Notes under the pieces: generated by a model | Database searches by the model: none | The model's input: only the letters and a program-made list of their open reading frames with translations | Told to the model about the DNA's origin: nothing | Shown: in pieces, positions 1 through 11,219 of the stretch | How the letters are laid out: the number at the start of each line of letters is the position of its first letter | Position numbering within the stretch: the first letter of the stretch is position 1 | DNA from: Brachypterus glaber | Taxonomy: Eukaryota; Arthropoda; Insecta; Coleoptera; Kateretidae | DNA: 64,000 bases | Reading direction: 5' to 3' | Assembly: GCA_958510825.1 (NCBI GenBank) | Contig: OY294046.1 | Location: 1,178,001-1,242,000 of the forward strand | Made by a program: the position numbers and the translations under genes

Positions 1-419
1 AATGATAATAGAAACCTGTTCAAGTGTATTTAGTTAGTATTTTTGACGCAGATTCCAAATATCTTTTCAAAAGTAAGCTATCTATTTTTGTTACGGAGAA
101 AAACATAAATAAAAAAATGGAAAATTGAAATTTAGGGTACTTTTAAGCATTTACTTTTATTTAATTTTAGTAAATATATGACTCTAAAGTATAAATGAAG
201 AAAATCTGTTTCTTTAACTTAATAAAAATTCTAATTAGAACTTAATTTATTAACCATTTTAAATTTGGGAACCTTTAGAAAAATCGATTGATTTTGATTA
301 TATTTTATTTTGTTGAGTAGTGTGAAAATTGCAATCCTTCAAAGTTTGACTTTTTAAATCATTTTATGGAATAAGTAAATCAGTGGTTATAAAACGGTTT
401 AGAACATTGAATATAGTTC

Positions 420-1030
420 CTCCATCCGGCGGCGGTTCTAGGGAACCACGGCACTATGATACCAAATGTGTACTTGTTTGGGAATGATGCGAAACTCTCA
501 ACAAAATGAGGGTGCTAGGACACGAGGGTGTTGAAGGCAATGAAGCAACAGACTCTCGTGCTAGAGAAGGGGCATGCACTCAATTTACTGGCCCTAAACC
601 TTTAACAAAAGCCACCTGGTAAAGTCTACCAAAAAATGGGAAACCAAAATCATAGTTCGATATTGTAAAGACCAAAACTTAAGACAGGCCAAAATATTTA
701 TAAAATATGAACCTGAAAAACAAGAAAAGTGAACTCAGCATTCCGGAAATAAAAACCAGTCATTGCCCTCTAAGATAACGCTTAAAAATTGACACCTGCT
801 GTATATGCTCAGAAGCACCAGAAAAGGCCGAACACATTATCTGCTTTTGCAAAGTCATTGTTTGCAAAAAGCTACTATATCGAACAGGTATATCCAAAAT
901 CTGCAGATATATCCCAAGTAGCCCCAAAAATACTTTTGGCCTTCTTGGGAAGCCTAAAGATATATGTAGATTAAATTATGAAGGGGATTCACAATAGATC
1001 TCATTGGTCGCAGTGACTTGAAAGGTACTC
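420..1030. other. Unrecognised GC-richer block inside element W
   Basis: This block has visibly more G and C than its surroundings, for example around 421-445 and 500-600. All frames contain stops and no motif is recognisable. It may be decayed retroelement sequence belonging to the LINE-like tail downstream; that is inference. Confidence 0.3.
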
Positions 1031-1249
1031 TGTTTCCTCACAACCCCATTTGTATTGAATTGTATGATGTTTAAATATAAGTAGTAGTATCTGGCGAGCC
1101 TGCCTATTGAAATCTGTTCGAACCCACTATGTTAAGCAACAATACGAAAAATGTAATTTATTATTAATAATCGGTAAAATATAATACATACAGTTGTGTT
1201 TAACCATATTATAATTTTTTGTCTCCATTTTCCAATTTCATTGCTGACT

Positions 1250-1312
1250 TTTGACTTATTTATGTGTATTTGTATACATTCTAAAGATGAATAAACGAAT
1301 TGAATTGAATTT
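1250..1312 (+). mobile_element. Probable non-LTR retrotransposon 3' end
   Basis: AATAAACGAATTGAATTGAA shows a polyadenylation-like AATAAA followed at once by a short ATTGA tandem. This is the usual look of insect non-LTR 3' termini. No coding part remains, and it lies inside element W. Confidence 0.45.
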
Positions 1313-2279
1313 AAAATACGAGGAAGCCGAGGAAACATTAGGGAAAATAAATATATATCCCCAATGTCAGAACGTGTAGATTTAGGAAATAGTCAGAATG
1401 TAAATTGAATATAAATGAATTTCTAGTCTAATAAATTATCACAAATCAGTTAGTGATCACCGTTTTATTTCACCCTCTCTGATCAGCTGAAGAAAGTCTT
1501 CTCCAAAATGCTTATTCAGAGAGTTACCTGATGTAAAATATAACTTACAAGTCTGGGTATATTGCTTGGATTTGTAATAATTATATTAAAAAAATAAAAA
1601 AATACAGACAATAAAACGATTTTTTTTAAATAAAATTATTATGCTTTAATTTGCAAAAACTACGGTGCCAAACAAAATGTATTATTATTTTATAAGATGT
1701 TAAAATATAAAACATAATAACTAACGTTAAATTATATTTAATAAAAAATGGAAAAAAATAAATTTAAATTAAAATAAAATATTTAATCTTATTGCAATAC
1801 ATGTATTAATAAATAAAAAAAACTTTAGACAATAGTCTATGCTGGCTACACATATTTTAAATCATTACTTAAAACAAAGATGGGGTTGCCAGAGTTTTAT
1901 ATAAATAAAACTTAACTTATTGAGAACCACTGCTTTAAAAAAGGACACTACCCAACAGACCGTAATTTCATCAATGATACTGTAAAAATAGCAGTTACTT
2001 TTTCAGGTTCTTAAGTTCAGAAAAAAATAATATTTTTAACTGTTAGTAGCGTATATATTTAGTTAAAAACATGAAATTTATTCAGCTTTAGTCGAAAGTA
2101 TTATATTTGCTAAAATGTAATAAATAAAAATGCTTAAAAGTGCCCTAAATTTCAATTTTACATTTTTTTAAGAACGTTTTTCTCTGTAAACAAAAATGAT
2201 AGCTTAATTTTGAAAAGATATTTAAAATCTGCGTCAAAAATACTAACTAAATACACTTGAACAGTTTTCTATTATCATT

Positions 2280-2675
2280 GGTGTAAAAGATGTACCTCTT
2301 CAAAGAAGAGTTACCATTATCTGCCAAAAGCGAATTTTCTGGATTTGGCTTTTGGTGGATATATTATCTCCAAACCGATTACTACAAGGATCCAACCTTA
2401 ACTTTTGGTTCGAATTTTTTTTAACCCAAGGGTTTTCGGGGACTACTGTGCATATTTGATAATGACCCTTAAACTTAATTTGTGATCAGGATCAGCATGA
2501 CGAGTTTCCTTCAGGAAAACGACATTATCCAAAATGCAATAAAATAATTTATCCCCACAATAAAACTGTCCTGAAATTTTATTTGGCTTAGTAATTAATT
2601 AAAAGTGTTTACATTCCAGTTAAAAAATTTTGAGTAATTTTCGTCTGGAAATATGGTTTTGTCGTTTCCTTTTAC
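2280..2675. other. AT-rich spacer, nothing recognised
   Basis: Stops occur in all frames. No terminal repeats, exon-like frame or simple repeat was found. Confidence 0.4.
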
Positions 2676-2942
2676 TACACTGTAAATGAAAGTAAAAATG
2701 AGGGTAAAATTAGAAACTAATCTTAAGATTAATTTTTTTTGTCCTAAAATTAAGTTTTAAAGTACAATGTTATAGTAATTTTTATTATTATATTAGTTTA
2801 AAATTACGTTATAAAGTTAGGAAAATTTTGCAGTTTTAATGTCTAAAGTTAAAGCAAAAAACGTAATTTTACTGTAAAATTTTACAATTTCTCGAGCTAT
2901 TTCTTTTAAAATTATGTTGCCGGAAACATTTTTTACAGTGTA
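2676..2942. mobile_element. Short MITE with TACACTGTAAA ends
   Basis: TACACTGTAAA at 2676-2686 is mirrored by TTTTACAGTGTA at 2931-2942, giving an element of ~267 bp. It has no coding capacity. Because the terminal repeat is short, the call is moderate. Confidence 0.45.
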
Positions 2943-3177
2943 CTAAAAAATAATGATGTCACAGACGAAAAACTACATTTTCGTCCTTGTGTAATAAATA
3001 AACATTTCTCATGTATGAGCCATTAAGTAATTACTGTATTGTTATGTATTAATCTTCAGGTGTTTGTCTATAAAAAGTATCCTTCAAAATAGTATATGAC
3101 GTCCTTTACGATCAATAATAAATTGAAATCAATAAAAATTTCGATAAAAAATATTACCAGGTATCAAGTTCTTAAGC

Positions 3178-4064
3178 TACACTGATAGAAATAAACTAAA
3201 ATTCTAATTTTAAAAAAATGTGTCTAGTCCATTAAGAACGATTTGAACTAAATATTTAGAATTTGGATCATAGATTACTAAAAATTGGAGAGAAATGTGT
3301 TTTCTTCTTAAATTAATAATTTGTAGGCAAAAATACTGCCTCAGTAGCAAAAACCATAAATTTTCTAGTTCACAGTATTCACAGGGTTCCCACAATATCC
3401 TGACTTTTTCATGTTATCCCTAACAAAAATAATAAAATTCCCTGACCAAACGTAAAAAAATTCATAAAAGGTTAGGGCTTGATCTGGCCTGAAATAAAAT
3501 TGCTTTAACTTAGATTCTGGTAATGAAAAGTTAATGGCGATTTCTCCCGTTAGATTAGACAGGGACAAAAGTTCTAGCACTCCCACTTCCACCCAACCAA
3601 ACAAATTCTGTATTTGTTCTTTGTTGAACAAATACAATTTTTACTTGGCCGGGCAAAAAGTGTAACTATATTATTTTTATTAAAGAAATTACCTGCGCCA
3701 TCTAAATTTTAGTAGAATTATCTTATTCTACAGATTCACATTAGCTATGTTCGTTCGTGCCGCTCAGTGCTACACTTTCCGGCCAACCAAATAAATACTG
3801 TATTTGTTGTATGAAAAACAAATACAATATTTATTTGGTTGGCTGGAAAGTGTAGCACAAATGAGATAGAGATAGGGTAGACGTCTTTTGTTTCATAATT
3901 CTAGTTGTAGAGAGCTCCATTAGTATATTATGTAAAGATCTAATGTACACAGAATCGGCATTAAAAAAGTAATGAAAACTCGGTTTTTAAACATTTTTAA
4001 TATTTCCCCTGATTTCATTAATTTCCCTGATCTGTGGGAACACTAGTTTATTTTTATCAGTGTA
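3178..4064. mobile_element. Element GG: TACACTGATA-ended element, split by F copy 1
   Basis: TACACTGATAGAAATAAACT at about 3178 is mirrored by AGTTTATTTTTATCAGTGTA ending near 4064, a ~21-bp terminal repeat. A subterminal pair built on GTTCCCACA also mirrors across the element (about 3387 and 4035). A family F copy at 3534-3920 sits inside. Frames that cross the F boundary are chance. Confidence 0.55.
3534..3920. mobile_element. Family F copy 1
   Basis: This copy runs from ATGGCGATTTCTCCC to AGAGCTCCAT. It contains two hairpins built on ACAAATACAGTATT-like arms: a small one near 3595-3640 and a strong one of ~33 bp per arm near 3775-3855, flanked by CTTTCC and GGAAAG. Two other copies lie at 12732-13131 and 47246-47657, and their agreement defines the ends. 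It is non-coding. Confidence 0.8.
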
Positions 4065-5108
4065 TGATTAGTTACTAAGCACATTTCTATGTATGTATTT
4101 TTGTTTACCTTCAACATCAATTTAAAAAAATCAATCAAAGATTTATGATTTCATATGTGAACAAATCTAATCATTCATGTACTAACCTAGTTTAAGCTTG
4201 GGTAAGTAAAGTTAATGGGTACTCAAGAAAAACATGAAACTTTTGTCATTAAACGCATCTCTATCAGCTGTGAAATGCTGTCGGTCGTAAAACAATTCAT
4301 CACCCCAGTATTCATTTGTCTTATCTCGAAAAATCCCCCAGTAAAAATCTTAAAATGTCCAAAAATAGAAATATGGCAAACCAATACTGGGGTGACGAAT
4401 TATTAGTAGTTTGTTTATACTGTCAGATCGTCGTTTGTTTCTGTTAATTTTTCGACTTCTACTGTGTTTTAATTGTTTTTTTGCTGCATTTGTTTATAAC
4501 TTTAAACCTAACCTGTATTGTTGCTTTATGAAGAGCAAAGGGTCAATCCCTGGTGTACTCAAAGTAGGTGTACAAAATCCCGAAACTCAAACACACCTCG
4601 AAAAATCCTTATAAAATAATTAAAAAAAACTATTTCGACGTTTCTTCGTAGATAATTATTGTTTTTTGTTGAATTATTTACAATTTTTATTTGACACAAA
4701 ACTAAGGTTAAAAAATACTCAAAAACAACAATAGTAGTGCGCATGTGCACATTTATCACAGTATTCCGCAACGGCTTTGGAGGTCTTTCCTTGTCTATGG
4801 AGAAAGCCTCTGGCAAATAATCTAATTATTTTTATCAGTGTATTTAAAATAATAGTAGTTTTTTAGCATGGGCACAGTAAGTTTCAATCACGATTCAACA
4901 AACTTTGGTACACTCAAAACCAGACAAACGGAATTGCAGTGTTTGGATTTTGCTGCAACAGTCGTCATATTTGGTCCTTCTTATTGATTTAAACTTGATT
5001 TATTATACATCATAGTGGTCCGTGGTTTTCTGTATGATACTAAAAACCACAGACCACGGCATGCTGCATAAAGTATTTTTTTGAAACGGTACTTTGCTTT
5101 ACAAATAA
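4065..5108. other. Unassigned AT-rich DNA with two stem-loops
   Basis: There is a stem-loop with ~19-bp arms (AATTCATCACCCCAGTATT near 4293 and its mirror ending near 4404). A second, GTGGTCCGTGGTTTT, occurs near 5012 and is mirrored near 5044. TTTTTATCAGTGTA at about 4829 repeats the GG terminus. No convincing exon was seen. Confidence 0.35.
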
Positions 5109-5412
5109 GGGGCTGTCCATATATTACGTAACGCTATTTTTCAAATCATCGCCGATGATTCATCGGCAAGATCACGCAAGAACAGGGCCGTAAGATTTTT
5201 TTTTAATATCAATGTCAACAGTTTTTTTACTGATTACAATATTATTTAAATATGCATAGTTTCGTCAATTTTTGTGTGAAAAAGGGAATTATGGGCCACT
5301 AAATAGTAATTTATGTTGAAATAAAAATACATCTGCCAAGCTTAGGAAATAAACATTAAATTTATTAAATTCCGTTACGTAACGTTTATCAAGACCCCCC
5401 CCTCCCCCCTGT
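5109..5412. mobile_element. Possible MITE fragment with GGGGCTGTCCATA end
   Basis: GGGGCTGTCCATATATTACG matches the terminal motif of the foldbacks at 25758 and 57548. TTACGTAACG near 5125 recurs inverted near 5373, ahead of a C tract. The far end is not clear. Confidence 0.35.
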
Positions 5413-5432
5413 CACAAACTGTAACAATTTCT

Positions 5433-5730
5433 ATGGTACTAGTGGGTAAAGTAACTGGCTGACGCCCCGCAGGTTAATTTTCTCATGGGCAATATCGGTT
5501 TACCCATGAGTGCCATACAAGGTTTTATCCAATAAATAGCTTATGAATTCATATTTTTATTAAAAATTTTAATGACATTTACAAGAAAATAATTTGACAA
5601 GTGACAGTTGAGTGGGTAAAACAAGTAATTATCCACTCAATAAAGTAAAAGCCACGCAGGGGTTATTATTGAGTTTATCTATTTAAAATAAAGCTGGTAA
5701 TTGTCTTATTATCTGTATGTATTGGATAAA
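5433..5730 (-). mobile_element. Family A copy 1 (internally shortened palindrome)
   Basis: ATGGTACTAGTGGGTAAAGT starts the copy, which ends ATTGGATAAA. Compared with other copies, the outermost AATAGTT and part of one palindrome arm are missing. The body (TTTTATCCAATAAATAGC to GTATTGGATAAA) is intact. Strand is given in the body-to-palindrome sense. Confidence 0.8.
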
Positions 5731-6099
5731 GGAAATTTTTCGCGCTCTGTGACAAGATTGGTGATAAAATTTATGCAACTTGGCAAAACTAATTTAGTGA
5801 TGAAATCGTTTTTACTTATTCGCTATTTTTATGCAAAAAGTAAATAATTTAATTTGAAAGTTAAAATATTAGGAATGGTCTTGTAATATCTTGTAATACT
5901 GTATGTCTGGTGAAAGTAAAAGTACTTGCAAAAAATACACGAGCAAGTTAATACCGTTTAAAGTAGTTCCTGTTAAATTACGTGCTCTGGATGTGTACTT
6001 ATTAGCAAAACTGTACACTAAGAATTTGTAACGTTATTAAGTACTAAAAGATTTTGTAGATACGGAACCACTGAATACAAGTTGTTACAGTAATAATAA
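5731..6099. other. AT-rich spacer, nothing recognised
   Basis: I see no repeat or exon-like frame here. Confidence 0.35.
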
Positions 6100-7110
6100 C
6101 AATAAAGAAATTTCACTGCTTTACTACAGAATTTTCACAATCAATGAGAAAATCCCTACCTTTCATTTATAATTTGATTTGCCGTGTACTAGGTGCTGGC
6201 TTCGAGACAATTTTTTTGTCCGCCTGTGTATCTAGATATAGATAATTCTTATCAGATTACAGGTCTGCCAACATATAATGTGTAGTACTTTTGTGCAAAC
6301 ATTAGATGGCGTCACCAATTTGTACACTCTCGATACAGTTATACTTATTTTTAATAAGTATTTTAAATTTTCAACAGTCGGTGGGAAAGCCACTATACCA
6401 ATATATGCTCACTGATGATCGCAAAAAAAGCTTGAAATAGCAGCTATATGACATTTTGGTAGGGATTTTCCACATAGGTAGAGAATATATAGAGGAAATA
6501 AACGTTTGCGCAGGGTTCTGCGCTGTGCAATAACAATAGATAGAAAATTGACATCTAAACGGTAAAAATGGCGGAAATGTTGAAAAACAACGCCAACAAA
6601 AAAAATAAAGAAGAAGAAGAACCGTATAATTTTAATTATAAAAACCAATAAATTTCAAATATTTTGCTACAAATTTTAATAAGAACACTCAAAGACAGCA
6701 TAAATTTACATTCAAACCGTTTAAATGCAAGCAAACGTAAATTTACATGGATAGGAGGTCCGACAACGCTGCACTCCATTTTGTTATGAAATCGAATAAT
6801 TGGTGATATTTTGTTTGTGGCGTTGTTTGTGGTATCTGCGTGTCTTTATAGTTTTATTTTGTTTATAGTGTTAAAACTTTTAACTTAAAAATGACTTGTT
6901 TTGTAAAGACTTGTAAAAATGTGAAAAACCTTTATGAGGTTTTGTTTTTGTTTACAAATTTTGACTTTTAAAAGGTAAAAATGGCGGACTAAATTTTACA
7001 CACCTAATGTGTTTTTGTCTTTATCTAATAGCCACTATAGCTTCTCTACCTATATGGGATTTTCTCATTGATTGTGAAAATTCTGTAGCAGTGCAATTTC
7101 TTTATAGATT
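6100..7110. mobile_element. Element BB: ~1-kb element with ~60-bp terminal inverted repeats
   Basis: The left arm contains CAGAATTTTCACAATCAATG and the right arm mirrors it at about 7055-7100, including GAGAAAATCCC. An extra internal copy of GGGATTTTCCACATAGGTAG lies near 6463. No transposase frame is seen. Confidence 0.6.
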
Positions 7111-8423
7111 TTAATAGTTTGCCATTTATAAGGCACTAAACTTTATTTTCATTTAGTACTAATAACACAGGCACGCAAAAAAGGGTCTCCCCAGGCGAGA
7201 CAAACATTTCTATACGTTATTGTGGTCGCTGAATCCGAATCTAGGCTTCACTCGGGGAAAGTAATATTGTCAGTCGTCTAGAAAGGGTACCTATTTCAGC
7301 TCGTTTACTTTATTTCTTGTTTAAAAAGTATTCAGCCCGACTTTAATTTAAAATTGAAATTCACAGTTCCGGGAATTTCCCTGTTGGATTCCAGTTCTGC
7401 CAACAAATTAAACAAAAAGAAAAAACCCTTTTACGTATTTTCAGTTTCACTGTTTTCGGAATTGTCAACATACGAGTTGATTGGACAACATTAACGTTCG
7501 ACAAAAATGGAAAAAACAAAAACGAATCGGAAAAAACAAACAAAAAACAAACAATGGTTTGATTCCTTTTAGAGTTAGGTACTGCGTTTTATTTTACAAA
7601 GTTATTTAAAACCCTCTCAACTGGAAAATAACTTACACTTTCAAAAATATTTCCTTCAATTTAATAACGGGTTATCGGTACCAGAATTTTAAAAGAAACT
7701 GTACAATTGTGCCAAATGTCATACCGTAATTTTAAAATAATATTGTAAAGAGATTTTTTTAAGCACTGAATATTTTTTTTGACACATGCCAAAATATGTT
7801 GGAACCGTTCATTCAATCGGGACGTTGCTAAATTTTAGAGAGTCATTTAAACTAATGTCGAGACTAATGCATATTTTTTTCGAGTCCACGTGGACTTGCA
7901 GCCAATTAACGTTCGATCTTATCCAATCATATTTCACAAAAGATTTAGCCACATCTACAAGGCATTTGTAGCAATATAAATTTACTGGACCGGCTTTAAT
8001 TTGTTTTATTGGTGTTCTGTGATCGAGCTATATAAGATAAATACGTATTAATTATAATAATAAATTTAATTACGTCCCTGTCTCACATTAATCTGTTTTA
8101 CATGTAAACATTCTACTATAAATGTGACACAGACTATAATTTCAAAACTTGATTTTAGGATGTTACGTCGTAATCGTAAATTTAGAGATTCAGTTAAATT
8201 TCCTTGGAGATTTCCTTTAAAAGAAATCCCAAACCAGCCAAAAAAACAGCTTCTTCTTCTTCTTCTTCCTAATTATTGGCCAAAAAAACAGCCTAAACCA
8301 ACGAAAAAAAGTAAAGTTATGTTGTCTTACATTATAAGTTTAGTTATACGAACAATGCAAATCTGCTCGGATTTTTTTATTGTTTTTTTTTTTAAATGTT
8401 TTTCAAATTAAATTTTTTGGCTT
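7111..8423. other. Unassigned AT-rich DNA
   Basis: A GC-richer stretch lies at 7180-7260 (GGTCGCTGAATCCGAATCTA), probably old repeat. AACAATGCAAATCTGCTCGG near 8353 recurs at about 39640 and 45765 on the other strand. Open frames here are low-complexity Lys/Leu/Phe runs. Confidence 0.3.
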
Positions 8424-8425
8424 AG

Positions 8426-8513
8426 TAACTTGGTGCGTAAGATGGTCGATTTCTTCTGCACAGAAGGCCGTCTGGTTATTTTAAGTAGAATGAAAGAATG
8501 TTTCAATCATTAA
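8426..8513 (+). CDS. Possible short terminal exon
   Basis: An acceptor-like TTTTTTGGCTTAG precedes a 28-codon frame that ends in TAA at 8511-8513. Part of it reads KMVDFFCTEGRLVIL. Codon choice looks less AT-driven than nearby DNA. No upstream exon was identified and no family was recognised. It could be chance. Confidence 0.18.
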
Positions 8514-9023
8514 TACGAAATGAATTGATTGATTTTTTCGCATTACGTTTTTAATAATCAAAAGGCAATAAAACAATAAATGTCAAATAAATCGTCATTC
8601 GTTAATCTTAACGAAGTTTTTGTACTCCGGTGAAAAAGGGCTTTATTTGTCGAAAATAGATTTTTAAACGGATATGCGAGTATACTCGTTTGAAAAAATC
8701 TAAGAAACTATATTTTTTATAAAAAAAAATAAAAAATCAAAACCTTAAGAAAAAAATAAAAATACATGGCTGAACAGAGAATTCTGTGTGCTTTAACGAC
8801 CTCTAAAATCTCCCCCATGGTTTGGGGGGTGAAAATTATAACAGTTTAGTAAAAAAAACTGTTCTTAATATTTTTCAATAAAATTTGAAATGAAGCAACT
8901 TGAAGCAAAAAACTTCCAGCAAATATTACTAGTGGCATATAAGATAAAATAAGGCCGCCATATTTGATGGCCCTAGGCCACCTTAAAAAAAAGTATTTTT
9001 TATTTTTTAGCTTCTATACATAA
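8514..9023. other. AT-rich spacer
   Basis: Only poly-A and poly-T rich DNA is seen before the family D palindrome. Confidence 0.3.
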
Positions 9024-9475
9024 AATAGTATATTAAAGTACTAGTTTCATAACATACGTTTTTAGCGCACGAGTACAAGTTTAGAAAACGAGCCGCTTGC
9101 GGCGAGTTTTCTAAAGTACTAGTACTCTAAAAACGTGTTATGAAACGAGTGCTTTATACAATTTTTTCTATTTTGCTCTAAAATTTAAAAAACTTACATA
9201 TAAATTGATGACTGATTTAGGGATTTTTGTTTTGGGTTGGCATTACAGTTTACACTATGTTTAAAATTCTAAGAACAAATGATATTTTGATATATTTTAC
9301 AGTCATCTCTTCTTTTTTCACTGCAATTAACCAGTCCACAATTTTAACACGGTAAAAAATAACCCAAACACAAAATTTTGTAAAAAAATAAACTTTAAAT
9401 CGACATTGACATTTGCACGCAAAACGTCAAGAGATAGGCTTTTGTATGTTGCCAACCCAAAACATGTTTTAGAGT
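9024..9475 (+). mobile_element. Family D copy 1
   Basis: The copy begins AATAGTATATTAAAGTACTA. A ~135-bp palindrome follows, with centre GAGCCGCTTGCGGCGAG. The body carries an inverted pair, GTTTTGGGTTGGCA near 9229 and TTGCCAACCCAAAAC near 9451. A second copy in the opposite orientation is at 17849-18281. The palindrome is also the core of family C. It is non-coding. Confidence 0.75.
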
Positions 9476-10011
9476 AGTTCATTTAAAAAAATCTTATAAC
9501 GTACAATTTATCCACATAACCACTATTTTTGTATAACCTGATAAATATTTAATTTTGATTTTTATGCATCGTTCCCGATTAAACATCAAGGCTCTTTCAC
9601 GGCCTGAGTAAATTTTTCTTTACATTTTGATGATGGAAGCTTCCTGCTAAGGGGATCGAACCAATAAATAATACTTTGATGGGGTGTGTTTTTTATTTAT
9701 TTCCTGTCTGTCCCTAGGGAGCAGCAAATCACTTATTAAAATTAACACTCGGGGACAATTTTAATTTGTAGGTATGCCTACGTTTCCAAATACAATTTAC
9801 TCTGGAAAATTAACAGGAAGATTTTCAAGACTTAATTTTCCCTAACTAGTAAAAAGTAAATGAACATATTTTGGCTTAATTTACGTTCCCATTAAGTAAT
9901 GAATATTTCGTTGGTGGCAATCGCGCGCATTCGAATACGAGGTTATTTTTAGAGTTAACATGTTAACCTGTACCTGTAAAAGTTTAATGTACTTTTATAT
10001 ATATATTTTTG
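9476..10011. other. AT-rich spacer
   Basis: No terminal repeats or exons were recognised upstream of the LINE fragment. Confidence 0.3.
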
Positions 10012-10014
10012 TAG

Positions 10015-10701
10015 CAACCTCCAAACGAAAGCCTGGGTTTTAGAGGGAGTTTTAACTCATTTTTGGAGTCCTTTCTTAGGAACAGAACCATATTAGTTAA
10101 ATATCAATCCAGTTTTTCTGAAAAGCATAGTCTAGGGACAGGGACGCCTCAAGGAAGCGTCATTGGCCCTCTAATTTTCCTTTTGTTTGTAAATGATCTG
10201 GTTAGGTTCATATCAAGAGGAAAAGTCATTCTATACGCGGATGACACCTCAATCATCGTGACTGGTGATACTACAGAGGAATTAAATCGTAATGCAAATA
10301 TTGTTTTGCAGGAATTTAAAGAGTGGTGTACTAAAAATAAACTTATTATTAACTACACTAAAACAGTTTGTGTAAATTTTCACATACGGTCACCAGTTCA
10401 AAATATTCAATATAATTTCAATAATACTACATTAAAATGTAGTAACAAAGTAAAATTTCTGGGCGTCACTCTTGATGTGAACCTAAACTGGTCATTTCAC
10501 ATTGAGGATCTCTGCTCGAGATTAAATAAGTCCTTTTTTGCACTGAGAACCCTTAAATCAAGCCTTCCTCAAAAAGACCTTCTTGGTGTGTACTATGCTA
10601 TGGTCTACAGCAGTATCAGTTATAATATTGTAGCTTGGGGTCAAGCCACTGAGGCACTTAGAGTTTTTAAGTCACAGAAGGATCATTCGTTTGATCTTTA
10701 A
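10015..10701 (+). pseudogene. Reverse transcriptase fragment (RT palm and thumb)
   Basis: The frame is open from 10015 to 10701 with no real ATG start, as expected for a truncated copy. Seen motifs, in order: a GFRG-like segment near 10036-10047; GTPQGSVIGP at about 10141-10170, the strand B region of non-LTR polymerases; YADDTS at 10234-10251, the catalytic metal-binding motif; and FLGVTLD near 10456-10476 at the start of the thumb. The intact protein would copy element RNA at a nicked target. The frame then closes early because of a frameshift near 10680. The fit is best to the jockey/CR1 group; the exact clade is uncertain. Confidence 0.85.
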
Positions 10702-11074
10702 CTTAAAATATAGGGAATCCTGCAGGAACACTTTCAGATCTCAAAGAGTCTTAACCTTGGCGTCAATCTATATTTATAGACTGCTAACCCACATTCACAA
10801 GAACAAGAAAGAACTCCCAACTCACTCGCAAACCCACTCGCAAAATACCAGGAATAATTCTAATTTTAAGCTAGATAGACACAGAAAGGTGTTCTTTACT
10901 AAGTCTGCCAGATATTCCAGTTGCTTCTTGTATAACAAACTTCCATCAGAATTTAAAAATATACCTCTAAATAAATTTAAGAATAATCTAAAAAAGTTTT
11001 TACTAGATGGAGGTTTTTACAGCATAGATGAATTTATTATGGGTTGCTCTGAACATGTAACTTCCATAATATAG
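10683..11074 (+). pseudogene. C-terminal part of the same RT polyprotein, after a frameshift
   Basis: After a one-base-register change near 10679-10683 the sense continues as IIRLIFNLKYRESCR, the conserved post-thumb segment of jockey/CR1-like ORF2 proteins. The segment around NKLPSEFKNIPLNKFKNNL and a final FLLDG-like region follow, ending at the TAA at 11074. The untranslated tail follows directly. The frameshift shows this copy is dead. No RNase H domain is seen. Confidence 0.75.
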
Positions 11075-11219
11075 GCATATATGTTTTTATATGTGTTTTT
11101 TCTTAAATACCTTAATCTATTTATTATTGACGAGTCCATACTATTGTAAATAGTTTTTATAAGACAATAAAGTAATTCTAATTCTAATTCAACCCCAAAG
11201 TCCCGGACAATTTTTTAGA

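Larger units (their letters stand above)
1..2279. mobile_element. Element W: 2.28-kb element with ~185-bp terminal inverted repeats
   Basis: The first ~187 bases are the near-exact reverse complement of about 2091-2279. The outer end reads AATGATAATAGAAA and its mirror at 2266-2279 ends with TTATCATT. The first base of the element probably lies just outside the window. No transposase-like frame is visible inside, so it looks non-autonomous. The interior carries a LINE-like 3' tail near 1250-1312 and a richer block at 420-1030 that I do not recognise. Confidence 0.75.
10015..11190 (+). mobile_element. 5'-truncated non-LTR (jockey/CR1-like) retrotransposon
   Basis: The insertion starts inside the reverse-transcriptase domain and runs to the element's 3' end. 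It contains the two coding pieces described below, then a short untranslated region with AATAAA at 11166-11171 and a TAATTC tandem tail to 11190. Truncation at the 5' end and a short tandem 3' tail are standard marks of target-primed reverse transcription. Confidence 0.85.

Noticed and set aside
3365..3637. 90-codon minus-strand frame
   Set aside because: It crosses the boundary between element GG and the inserted family F copy, so it cannot be an old gene.
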